Assembly (NCBI GenBank): GCA_030631725.1
Contig: DAOVKO010000002.1
Location: forward strand, 1-27,423
From: Actinomycetes bacterium
GTDB taxonomy: Bacteria; Planctomycetota; Phycisphaerae; JAACET01
Direction of reading: 5' to 3'
Length of the DNA: 27,423 nt
Shown: positions 1 through 7,001 of the stretch, one piece after another
Numbering within the stretch: the first letter of the stretch is position 1
How the letters are laid out: each line of letters begins with the position of its first letter
Made by a program: the position numbers and the translations under genes
The notes under the pieces: model-generated
Seen by the model: the letters and a program-made list of their open reading frames with translations, nothing else
Told to the model about the DNA's origin: nothing
The model's database searches: none

Positions 1-1
1 G

Positions 2-196
2 AAGAAGGATTGGCTGGCGGTGGTGGTCAAGCGCGATCCGCCGGATAATATCTGGTCGATGCTGCCAGCCTTTCCGGAGGCCGTGGTGGCGGAAATCAAT
101 GGGCCCCTGGCAGAGTTGCAAGTGGAGGCCAAGCCCTTCAGAGATGTCTCCGAGGAGCTGAAAAAACTATTCCGGAAGCGCAAGAAAAAGCAATAG
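2..196 (+). CDS. C-terminal end of an unidentified protein (partial at left edge)
   Basis: An open frame enters from the left edge and ends at TAG 194-196, giving about 64 residues. It starts KKDWLAVVVKRDPPDNIWS and ends in a very basic tail (LFRKRKKKQ). The codon composition resembles that of the neighbouring genes, and the frame has no other stop. No recognisable domain lies in this short piece and I assign no function. The lysine/arginine-rich end could bind nucleic acid or simply be a charged tail. The next gene on the same strand begins 150 bases later with its own ribosome binding site, so the two need not be co-transcribed. Confidence 0.55.
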   Translation, partial: KKDWLAVVVKRDPPDNIWSMLPAFPEAVVAEINGPLAELQVEAKPFRDVSEELKKLFRKRKKKQ

Positions 197-346
197 AACA
201 GCACGGCCAGGCGAAAGGAGTAGCAACGTGAGCCAGCTAAGAACCTCTGGGAATAAACTTCTGTCAATTGTATTGGTTGGGCGATAGTATTTTGAATGGC
301 CAAGAGTAGTGCTGGATTTGTTGATCAAGACTTAGGAGCTTAAGTG

Positions 347-1333
347 ATGCAAGGATGTATTCGGGCGGACGGAGCGAGCACAAAGAATTCGATCAATTTG
401 ATTCGGGTCGCTGTACTGATGGGGGCCTTATTATTTGGGGCGGGCTGTCAAAAGGACTCGGCTAGGATATCGGATGGTGTGGCTATCCGTCACGCTCAAT
501 TGAGTAATGGCGGATACGACGACGTTGGGCGGACTGGGGGGATGGTGCGCTTGGCCAGCTTAGAATCATTGGAAAGTATGGGCCGCGGTTTGGTCGGCAC
601 AGTGGCTGCAACTGAAGGGGTCAGTGGGCCAAGAGGGGTGAGTAAATGGGATACGGCGATGTCGGATCTGTGGGATCTGCCGGGGGTGGCCTGGGATGAT
701 GCCCAAACGGTGGTGCAAAAGCCAACGAATCTGGTAATTCTGGGGGTGGCGGGCGGCTTGTCGATCTGGGGAGAATTCGGCTTCGACAACCGTGTGGACG
801 AGAGCCTGCGGGGCCGAGATATAATCAACGACGATTGGACTATCGCGGTGGGCACGGCAGGTAATCCGGGAACACACTTTACGGTGGCCCTGGCCATCTA
901 TACGCATGGGCTGCTCACGGAAAATTCGCAGACTTACGATTTCGGCAAGACGCTCACGCAGGCCCTGGTGCTCAATGGGCTGGCTACGATGGGACTGAAG
1001 CTGGTAGCGAATAACCACTCGCCCAACGGAGAGCTATTCGGCTGGCCCAGCGGGCATACCTCCTCGACCATGACGGTGGCCTCGGTGGTGCATGAGTATT
1101 ACGGTATTTGGCCGGCTGCTCCACTGTATGCCCTGACCGGACTGGTGATGTATGAGCGGATGATTACCGGAGAGCATTGGGCTTCGGATGTCATCTTCGG
1201 GGCGGCTTTAGGCTACGTGATCGGCCACAGCGTCGCTGGTGAACGCCAACTGCAGATTCTGGGCATGGACGTAGTACCATACACCGACCCGCATAGCGGC
1301 TCCAGCGGCATTGCTCTGGTCAAGTGCTGGTAA
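347..1333 (+). CDS. PAP2-superfamily phosphatase-like lipoprotein
   Basis: A protein of about 328 aa. The ATG at 347 sits 8 bases after AGGAG (334-338); a GTG at 344 is less well spaced. The N-terminus has a hydrophobic stretch ending in a lipobox (LLFGAGC), so the protein is probably secreted and lipid-anchored. The C-terminal half has PAP2 (type 2 phosphatidic acid phosphatase) motifs: WPSGHTSS, with the catalytic His, and ERMITGEHWASD, which fits RxxxxxHxxxD with the second His and the Asp. The first motif, normally Kx6RP, reads KLVANNHSP, so its Arg is Ser. Known members dephosphorylate lipid phosphates or undecaprenyl pyrophosphate at the outer membrane face. The family call is firm; the substrate is unknown, and activity is in doubt because of the motif-1 change. 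Confidence 0.85.
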   Translation: MQGCIRADGASTKNSINLIRVAVLMGALLFGAGCQKDSARISDGVAIRHAQLSNGGYDDVGRTGGMVRLASLESLESMGRGLVGTVAATEGVSGPRGVSKWDTAMSDLWDLPGVAWDDAQTVVQKPTNLVILGVAGGLSIWGEFGFDNRVDESLRGRDIINDDWTIAVGTAGNPGTHFTVALAIYTHGLLTENSQTYDFGKTLTQALVLNGLATMGLKLVANNHSPNGELFGWPSGHTSSTMTVASVVHEYYGIWPAAPLYALTGLVMYERMITGEHWASDVIFGAALGYVIGHSVAGERQLQILGMDVVPYTDPHSGSSGIALVKCW

Positions 1334-1526
1334 AGTAGAAAAATCAAAAAGGAAAATGCAAAAATCAAAGTCACAAATCAAAATTCAAAATGTTTAAGCC
1401 GTTTAGCTAGACCTGCCGGATCATTCGTATATTTTTGATTTTTGCTTTGTCATCCCCGCCTTCGCGAGGACAAGCTTTACACTTTGCATTTCCGAAGGAC
1501 GCTTCGCGTTGATTTTTGATATGTTG
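1334..1526. repeat. Intergenic A/T-rich motif copies in both orientations
   Basis: The gap between the PAP2 gene and the convergent DUF1015 gene holds degenerate copies of a motif of the form AAAATCAA...GAAAATGCAAA. GCAAAAATCAAA lies at 1358-1369. Its complement TTTTTGATTTTTGC is at 1432-1445, and a third version in the same orientation as the second covers about 1482-1516, interrupted by a GC-rich CGAAGG/CGCTTCGCG piece. Such copies can fold into a long hairpin between two convergent genes and might act as a bidirectional terminator. Similar A/T-rich intergenic runs are, to my memory, common in Phycisphaerae genomes. Confidence 0.5.
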
Positions 1527-2828
1527 TTAGTACAAGGGGTTGATTACCAAGCCGGTGGGGATTTTGGGATAGAAGAATGTGCTTTTGTGGGGCATGAGTT
1601 CACCGGCTTCGACGACTGCTAACACTTGCTCCATGCTTGTGGGCTGAAGCAGGAATGCGGCTTGGTGTTGGCCCTGACGGCAAGAGCGGACGGCTTGGCC
1701 GATATCCTTCACATAGGTGATTTGCGGCGGGGCACTGGGGGCCAATTGGCTGGTAATCTTTTCACTGAGCAAACAATCGTGGAGAATGACGACAGCGAGG
1801 TCTCGCAGGGCAGGAGACTTCTGAGGCTCCTGTTGGGCGACGGGATCGTCGGACTTGGGGCTCAGAATAAGAAGCTGATTGCAGCACGGCTCATATAAGC
1901 CGATGGCTCGGCGGTGGGCGCGGGCCAGGGCAGATTCAAATTGGTCGGCCTTGGCGACGTCCAGGCCAGACTCGGTCCAGTTAAACTGGCTGGAGGTGAG
2001 GGAGCGAAATTTTGGGAGGAAATCGTCAGCCAGCCCCACCACCAGCCGATGGGTTGGCAGGATTACCAAGCCGGGGTCAGCCGTGGAGACCAGGGCCATG
2101 TTCACGAAGTTGGCCCGGTGCTCATCGGGAATCGATTGGCCCGATTGCCGCAGAAAATCGCGGTAGTTCAGAGCAGTGCTGTAGCGATGGTGGCCGTCGG
2201 CGATGTAGATTTTCTTGTCGGCCAATAACTGCACAGCGCGATTGATGGCCTGGGGCTCTCGGACGAGCCACAGTTCGTTGCGGATGCCATCCAAGTCGGC
2301 GAAGCAGTCGGGCTCAGCCGAGCTGGGCTTCAGGGCGTCCAGGGCCTGATTGTTCTGATCGGGGTAGAGACCGAAGACGGGCGAGAGATTGCAGCAGGTG
2401 GCCTTGGTCAGGGCCAGGCGGTCTTCCTTTGGGCCGGAGAAAGTATGCTCGTGTGGTTTGACAGCCCCTTCACCGAGGGGCTCAAGTCTTACTCGACAGA
2501 AAAAGGCCTTTCTGGTGTGGGAGGCTGAGCCGATTTTGAAAGTCTGCTGATAATAGTAGAGCCCGGGCTGGGGGTCTGTGACCAGAACTTTGCGATCGAG
2601 CCAATCTTTGAGGAGCTGGGCGGAGCGGGCGTAGGCCGCCGGTGGTCCGAGGCTGGACGGGGGCATGTGCGGCAGATCAATGTGAACAATGTTGTGCTGG
2701 TCGCGGGCGATTAGTTCGTCCCGGAGGTCCGCGTCAATGACGTCATAGGGCGGGGCCAAGACACAAGAGAGGTCCCGCTGCTGCTGCGTGTTGAATCTGA
2801 TGGCTTTGAGGGGCCTAATTTGAGCCAT
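1527..2828 (-). CDS. DUF1015 family protein
   Basis: A protein of 433 aa, the usual full length for DUF1015. The N-terminus MAQIRPLKAIRFN with APPYDVID, and the central motif IADGHHRYSTALNYR, are hallmarks of the family. The fold is, as I recall, related to the ParB/sulfiredoxin-like free-serine kinase SerK, and the HH-containing motif is the likely nucleotide/substrate site; the actual reaction in bacteria is not settled. The ATG at 2828 is preceded by AGGT about 9 bases upstream. It follows the ThyA-like gene by only 21 bases on the same strand, so the two probably form an operon. No serine-biosynthesis gene (serA/serC), a frequent DUF1015 neighbour, lies in the window. Confidence 0.88.
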   Translation of the reverse strand: MAQIRPLKAIRFNTQQQRDLSCVLAPPYDVIDADLRDELIARDQHNIVHIDLPHMPPSSLGPPAAYARSAQLLKDWLDRKVLVTDPQPGLYYYQQTFKIGSASHTRKAFFCRVRLEPLGEGAVKPHEHTFSGPKEDRLALTKATCCNLSPVFGLYPDQNNQALDALKPSSAEPDCFADLDGIRNELWLVREPQAINRAVQLLADKKIYIADGHHRYSTALNYRDFLRQSGQSIPDEHRANFVNMALVSTADPGLVILPTHRLVVGLADDFLPKFRSLTSSQFNWTESGLDVAKADQFESALARAHRRAIGLYEPCCNQLLILSPKSDDPVAQQEPQKSPALRDLAVVILHDCLLSEKITSQLAPSAPPQITYVKDIGQAVRSCRQGQHQAAFLLQPTSMEQVLAVVEAGELMPHKSTFFYPKIPTGLVINPLY

Positions 2829-2849
2829 TGTTGGTACCTGCGTGATTTG

Positions 2850-3686
2850 TTAGTGTGAGGATTGTACTAGTTCGGTTTTACGAGTCTGCAAGAGGAGCTT
2901 CTTGTCGGGGGGCATATCTTTCTCAGCCAAGAGCTGGTCGATACCCTCGACGAAAAACTCCCGACAGAAATCGCTATGAAAGTAACGCTCCTCCGGAGCG
3001 CGGTCCTGGAGGGTTTTCAGAAAGGCGGAAAATTCCTGGAAGTAGGTGCCATAGATGTGGAAGGAGTCAGCCACGTGGATATACTCGCCCGGCTGGAGGT
3101 CCAGCTGCCCGGCTATTTCGGCCTGCAACTCGGTGAAGGCGTACATGTTCATGAAGGCGGCTTTGTAAGCGTCGTTTGACCGCATATGAGCGACCATATT
3201 CAGGCGGTTGTTTTCGACCCTGAACCAGAGGCGTTGCAGACATGGCGGATCGTAGACCTGGTGGTCTTCCCAGGCTTTCCAGGTGACAGCCTGTGCCCGG
3301 CGGGTAAAGCTGACCTGGCGGAGCTTGTCGACGACGGCGGCTATTTGGTCGACAACCCGCCCATCGGGCAAGGTGTATTCAGAGAGACGCTGATGATAAG
3401 TGTACTCCCATTTGTTGAGCTTGGGGTCGACCCAATGGTCGTGTACGCCGTAGAGCATCTCAGCCCGATATTTCTCCAGGTCATCGAGTCCGCCGGGAAA
3501 GGCCCGGTGAACACGGGGCTCGGCAAAAGGCTCCAGGCTGTGAATGGTGGCCAGGACATCCCGGGAGCTGGGCTCATCAAGTTTGTCGTATTCGGTGCGG
3601 AACTCGCTGCCCTGCTCCCAACATTCGATAACCGCCTGCTCCCAGGCCGCCGGCAGCGTCTTGGCGATGACGTGAATGGATTTCAT
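2850..3686 (-). CDS. thyA: Thymidylate synthase, archaeal/methanogen-like type
   Basis: A 278-aa member of the thymidylate synthase superfamily, which methylates dUMP to dTMP with methylene-tetrahydrofolate. Key sites are visible: the nucleophile Cys149 in DPPCLQ, the phosphate-binding RR at 129-130, RSND at 169-172 (standard RSCD), Asn180, which selects uracil over cytosine, and His210/Tyr212 in the SFHIYG motif (standard GDTHLY). The N-terminus lacks the usual bacterial ThyA opening and instead starts MKSIHVIAKTLPAAWEQAV, which resembles the methanogen-type enzymes. GGAGA lies 5 bases before the ATG. The cofactor could be folate or a pterin analogue. Having Asn180 rather than Asp argues against dCMP hydroxymethylase. 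It is transcribed with DUF1015 downstream. Confidence 0.82.
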   Translation of the reverse strand: MKSIHVIAKTLPAAWEQAVIECWEQGSEFRTEYDKLDEPSSRDVLATIHSLEPFAEPRVHRAFPGGLDDLEKYRAEMLYGVHDHWVDPKLNKWEYTYHQRLSEYTLPDGRVVDQIAAVVDKLRQVSFTRRAQAVTWKAWEDHQVYDPPCLQRLWFRVENNRLNMVAHMRSNDAYKAAFMNMYAFTELQAEIAGQLDLQPGEYIHVADSFHIYGTYFQEFSAFLKTLQDRAPEERYFHSDFCREFFVEGIDQLLAEKDMPPDKKLLLQTRKTELVQSSH

Positions 3687-3817
3687 CTTCTCTCCGCGAG
3701 CATAAATATTCGGTCAGTTTTGGGCCTACAGGATAACCGCGAAGCCAGGTAGTTTCACGACTAAAATGGCAAATGAGAGTGAAAAGAGGTTATGCGAGAG
3801 CAGAGGGATGGGGGCTC

Positions 3818-3845
3818 TTGACAGCAATAACCGTTTGACTACACT
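3818..3845 (+). promoter_or_regulatory. Sigma70-type promoter for the RNase III gene
   Basis: TTGACA at 3818-3823, a 16-bp spacer, then TACACT at 3840-3845. The predicted start is near 3852, about 50 bases before the rnc ATG. It is the best promoter-like match in the 216-bp divergent gap between thyA and rnc. Call by eye only. Confidence 0.55.
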
Positions 3846-3902
3846 AGAGTTGATTCGTGCAGTCTAAGTGGGCGTACCCGAGCCGAAGAAAGCAGCAAAA
3901 CG

Positions 3903-4607
3903 ATGGCTAAGAATGCTCTAGAGCGATGCCAGGATATCATGGGTTACTGCTTCGGCGATGAGGAGCTGCTGGATGTGGCCCTGAGGCATTCGTCGGCTTG
4001 CGAGCGGCGGGTGGATTCGAACGAACGGCTGGAGTTTTTGGGCGATGCGGTGCTGGATATAGTCATCTGCGCGGAGCTGTTTAGGCGATTCCCGGAGTAC
4101 CTGGAAGGGGATTTGACCATCCTGAAAAGCGCTGTGGTCTCGGGCAGGAGCTGCGCGCGGGTGGCCCGGAAGCTAGAGCTGCAGCCTTTCTTGCGGGTGG
4201 GCAAAGGTATTACCGAACGGCGCGAAGTGCCGGATTCGCTGACGGCGGCTATGCTGGAGGCAATTATCGGGGCTATCTACCTGGACGGCGGGCTGGAAAA
4301 AGCCCGGGGGTTTGTGCTGAGTCACTTTGAGCCGTTGATCAAGTTGGCTAGTGAGGATCAGTACCACCGGGATTACAAGTCAATGCTCCAACAGCATGCT
4401 CAGAGCGAACTGGGAGTGGTGCTGAGCTACGAGCTTCTGGATGAGAAGGGCCCCGACCACGCCAAGGCCTTTGAGATCGGTGTGAGCATGGTCATCGAAG
4501 GCAAGACCCGCAGATTCACGCCAGCCTGGGGGATTTCCAAAAAAGAAGCCGAACAGAAGGCAGCCAAGACAGCTCTGGAAGAGCTGGAGGTGCTCGAAGT
4601 GGAATAA
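3903..4607 (+). CDS. rnc: Ribonuclease III
   Basis: A 234-aa double-strand-specific endoribonuclease that processes rRNA precursors and structured mRNAs. The N-terminal RNase III domain carries the signature NERLEFLGDAVLD (residues 40-52) with acidic residues Glu44 and Asp48. The C-terminal double-stranded RNA-binding domain runs from about residue 158 (DYKSMLQQHAQ) to the end, with the KKEAEQKAAKTALEEL helix. The second active-site motif, usually ADxxEA, reads AAMLEA (115-120): Glu119 is kept, but the metal-binding Asp is Ala116. The ATG is preceded only by a weak purine run. It stands alone, divergent from thyA and convergent with hflC (31-base gap). Confidence 0.93.
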   Translation: MAKNALERCQDIMGYCFGDEELLDVALRHSSACERRVDSNERLEFLGDAVLDIVICAELFRRFPEYLEGDLTILKSAVVSGRSCARVARKLELQPFLRVGKGITERREVPDSLTAAMLEAIIGAIYLDGGLEKARGFVLSHFEPLIKLASEDQYHRDYKSMLQQHAQSELGVVLSYELLDEKGPDHAKAFEIGVSMVIEGKTRRFTPAWGISKKEAEQKAAKTALEELEVLEVE

Positions 4608-4638
4608 GTCGGGCTTAGCGGCACTCCCATGCAGCGAC

Positions 4639-5598
4639 TTATGGCTTAGGGCTTTTGGACCCGGTCGACGGCACCTGGAGCTGTTTGAAGAATTCGTTGT
4701 CCGAGGATAGGATCAATCGAGTGCCGCCTTTGAGCGAATTTTTGTATGCTTCGAGAGACCGCAGGAACTCGTAGAATTCGGGTGATTTCGAATAACCTTC
4801 CGCGGTGATCTTGATCACTTTGGCGTCGGCCTCGCCTCGAATCTCGGCTACCCTTTTCTGCATTTCCCCGGTGATCCCTTCGAGTTCTTCCTGCATCTGA
4901 CCAATGATGATGTTCTGTTCCCGTTTGCCTTGGGATATAAACAGTTCGCTGATGCGATCCCGTTCAGACTTCATACGCTCATATACCTGCAGCCGAACGT
5001 TTTCGATGTAGTTGACGCGTTTTATGTGAACGACGGTCAGTTCCATGCCGTATCGCTCTTTCAGGTCGGCACTGGCCACCTGGAGAATCTCGGCCTCCAT
5101 TTTGGCCCGTCCGACCGTAATCTTCTCCTGTCTGGCTGCAGCATCTTTGCCCAGTTCTTCAGTTTCATAGAGAAGCGCCCGATTGCTGCTGCGCACGACC
5201 TCTATGAGGTTATTGCTGGCCACAACGTCGCGCACAGCCGAATCCACCAGATCGTCAAGGATTTTGTATCCCCCCCGCTCGGTGCGAACGGCCTGGAAAA
5301 ACTTCATGGGATCGACGATCCGCCAGCGGGCCCAGACGTCGATAAAGATGCGTTTCTTATCGCGGGTTTGCATATGTTCCGGATCGCCGTCCCAGGGAAG
5401 CAGACGCTTTTCCAAACGGTTCACCTTTTGGATGAAGGGTTTTTTGAAATACAGGCCGGCCTCGGTTACCACCCTTACCGGCTTGCGGAATTCGGTAATG
5501 ACGGCCTGCTGACCTTCTTGGACGACATAGAGTGAAGCCTTGGCGAATATGGCTGCCAGTACGACCAGGATGATGATTATGATCAGAGTGGTCCTCAT
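4639..5598 (-). CDS. hflC: HflC, SPFH-domain modulator of membrane protease FtsH
   Basis: A 319-aa protein with one N-terminal membrane helix (LIIIIILVVLAAIFA) followed by an SPFH/band-7 domain (YVVQEGQQAVITEFRKPV) and a long helical region rich in Glu/Arg (about residues 165-265). Its length and layout match HflC. In known systems HflK and HflC form a large periplasmic cage around FtsH and control its access to membrane substrates. The start overlaps the hflK stop as ATGA (5595-5598), so translation is coupled. No ftsH lies in the window. The HflC rather than HflK assignment rests on gene order and on the glycine-poor N-terminus. Confidence 0.9.
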   Translation of the reverse strand: MRTTLIIIIILVVLAAIFAKASLYVVQEGQQAVITEFRKPVRVVTEAGLYFKKPFIQKVNRLEKRLLPWDGDPEHMQTRDKKRIFIDVWARWRIVDPMKFFQAVRTERGGYKILDDLVDSAVRDVVASNNLIEVVRSSNRALLYETEELGKDAAARQEKITVGRAKMEAEILQVASADLKERYGMELTVVHIKRVNYIENVRLQVYERMKSERDRISELFISQGKREQNIIIGQMQEELEGITGEMQKRVAEIRGEADAKVIKITAEGYSKSPEFYEFLRSLEAYKNSLKGGTRLILSSDNEFFKQLQVPSTGSKSPKP

Positions 5599-6638
5599 CT
5601 GGCACCTCCTTTCTGAGTGGCTGGCAAGGGGCCAGTTGATCCCAGATCCAGCAAGGGCAGTAGCCCCCGGACAGATTCGTCGATTACGATTTTGCTGTCC
5701 ACCTGTGATAGAATCTTTTCCATGGCCTCGAGGTAGAGCCGGGTTCGAGTTACCTCAGGCGCCTTTTCATACTCGGCCAATTGTACCAGGAAGGCGTTGA
5801 CCTGCCCGGTCGCGCTTTGTACTACGCGCTCGCTATAGCCCCGAGCTTCGGAGATGGCCCGCTTGCGTTCGCCATCAGCCGCGGGGACTCGGCTGTTCCG
5901 CACACCCCAAGCCTTGTTAATCGCCTGGTCCATCTTCTGCTTGGCCCGGTTGACGTCGTCGAATGCCTTCTTGACCGCCTCAGGCGGGCTGGTTGATTGC
6001 ATCTTGACGGTAACGATTTCGATGCCGGCTTCAAAGGTGTCGAGCATTTTTTGGATTTCAACTTCCGCGTCGCTGGCGATATCATCGCGGCCGATGGTGA
6101 GGACCTCGTCTACGCTGGCGTCTCCGACGAACTTTCGCATGACGGCCTCAGATACGCTTTGGATGATGTCGGCTATGGCCAGGGCAGAATCCGGGTGCCC
6201 GCCGATCTTGAAAAGGTAGTGACGGGCATCGCTGATGCGGTATTGGACGATCCATTCGACGTGAGCTAGATTCAGGTCGCCGGTTAGCATACGAGCTACA
6301 TCTGCGTGCGCTTCGGTCCTTCGAGCATATTGTGTAACCCGACCAGCCGCAGCCGTAGCGAATCCAAACTCCAGCGACTGGATCCTTCGCACGGGGACGA
6401 CGTAGACGGTTTCAATCGGCCAGAAGAGTTTTACGTGAAGCCCGGGATCGGTGGTCTTGACGTACTTGCCGAAGCGGAGCAGCACCCCTTCGCTGTCCGC
6501 GTCGACCATGTAGAAAACGGAACTGATCACCACGATGGCCAAGATGACCACAGCTCCAATCCCTATGTGCCGATGATAGCGGCGCCAATAGTCCCCTATG
6601 GGGAATTCAATTTGGTCGAATGTTCCTGTTCCGTTCAT
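5595..6638 (-). CDS. hflK: HflK, SPFH-domain partner of HflC
   Basis: A 347-aa protein. A membrane helix at about residues 25-46 (IGAVVILAIVVISSVFYMV) is followed by an SPFH domain (DADSEGVLLRFGKYVKTTDPGLH), with the HflK-typical VKMQSTSPPEAVKKAFDDVNRA segment near residues 206-230. The N-terminus before the helix is short, whereas proteobacterial HflK has a long Gly-rich one. AAGGAG lies 6 bases before the ATG, a strong ribosome binding site. It is the first gene of the hflK-hflC pair. A probable extended -10 element lies about 75 bases upstream. Confidence 0.9.
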   Translation of the reverse strand: MNGTGTFDQIEFPIGDYWRRYHRHIGIGAVVILAIVVISSVFYMVDADSEGVLLRFGKYVKTTDPGLHVKLFWPIETVYVVPVRRIQSLEFGFATAAAGRVTQYARRTEAHADVARMLTGDLNLAHVEWIVQYRISDARHYLFKIGGHPDSALAIADIIQSVSEAVMRKFVGDASVDEVLTIGRDDIASDAEVEIQKMLDTFEAGIEIVTVKMQSTSPPEAVKKAFDDVNRAKQKMDQAINKAWGVRNSRVPAADGERKRAISEARGYSERVVQSATGQVNAFLVQLAEYEKAPEVTRTRLYLEAMEKILSQVDSKIVIDESVRGLLPLLDLGSTGPLPATQKGGAR

Positions 6639-6714
6639 GTCTCACTCCTTAATAGTACGCTGCCACATCTAACTCCGGCCCGAATCGACCCCGCCATTAT
6701 AACCTGCTCCACAG

Positions 6715-6723
6715 ATTATACCA
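6715..6723 (-). promoter_or_regulatory. Extended -10 promoter element upstream of hflK
   Basis: On the minus strand, TGGTATAAT occupies 6723-6715: a consensus TATAAT with the TGn extension. No convincing -35 box precedes it. It gives a 5' leader of about 70 bases before the hflK ATG. A second TATAAT (minus, 6701-6696) lies 14 bases nearer the gene without the TG extension. The 12-mer AAGTGGTATAAT around the first also occurs before the tolC-like gene. Confidence 0.5.
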
Positions 6724-6981
6724 CTTGCTAGGTTCGCATTCCAGGCTGTATCGGCCAACCGTCTCTTCTGCCGTCATCATACCACAATCTGCAGCCAGAT
6801 ACATCCCATTTATTGGTTTTATAAAGGCCCGTCACCCTGGCCCTGCTGAGGCGTAGACGGGTGGGCTCAACCGGCTAGGCAATATTACTTTCAGTCAAAG
6901 GGGCTTGGGCTGTCTCGGCTGGGCCTAGAGTTTTTCCATCACCGGGCCACATAGAAAACCCCTCTATGCTGAAAAGGGCAT
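6724..6981. other. Divergent intergenic region hflK / efflux operon
   Basis: This belongs to the 363-bp gap between divergent hflK and the TolC-like gene. It has no credible reading frame. It contains a weak hairpin (GCCCGTC and GACGGGT arms near 6826-6860) and a GC-rich imperfect hairpin followed by TTTTT at 6931-6935. The latter looks like a terminator but has no gene on that strand to serve. Confidence 0.4.
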
Positions 6982-6993
6982 AAGTGGTATAAT
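6982..6993 (+). promoter_or_regulatory. Extended -10 promoter directly before the efflux operon
   Basis: AAGTGGTATAAT ends at 6993, with the perfect TATAAT at 6988-6993 and TG one base upstream of it. The ATG of the first gene starts at 7002. Transcription normally begins 6-8 bases after the -10, at about 7000-7002, so the message would be leaderless or nearly so. No ribosome binding site fits between them. Confidence 0.6.
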
Positions 6994-7001
6994 AGAAGCC
7001 T

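Noticed and set aside
6906..6936. Intrinsic terminator with TTTTT tail
   Set aside because: The stem has mismatches and no gene on that strand ends before it; the efflux promoter lies downstream, so attenuation is also unlikely.
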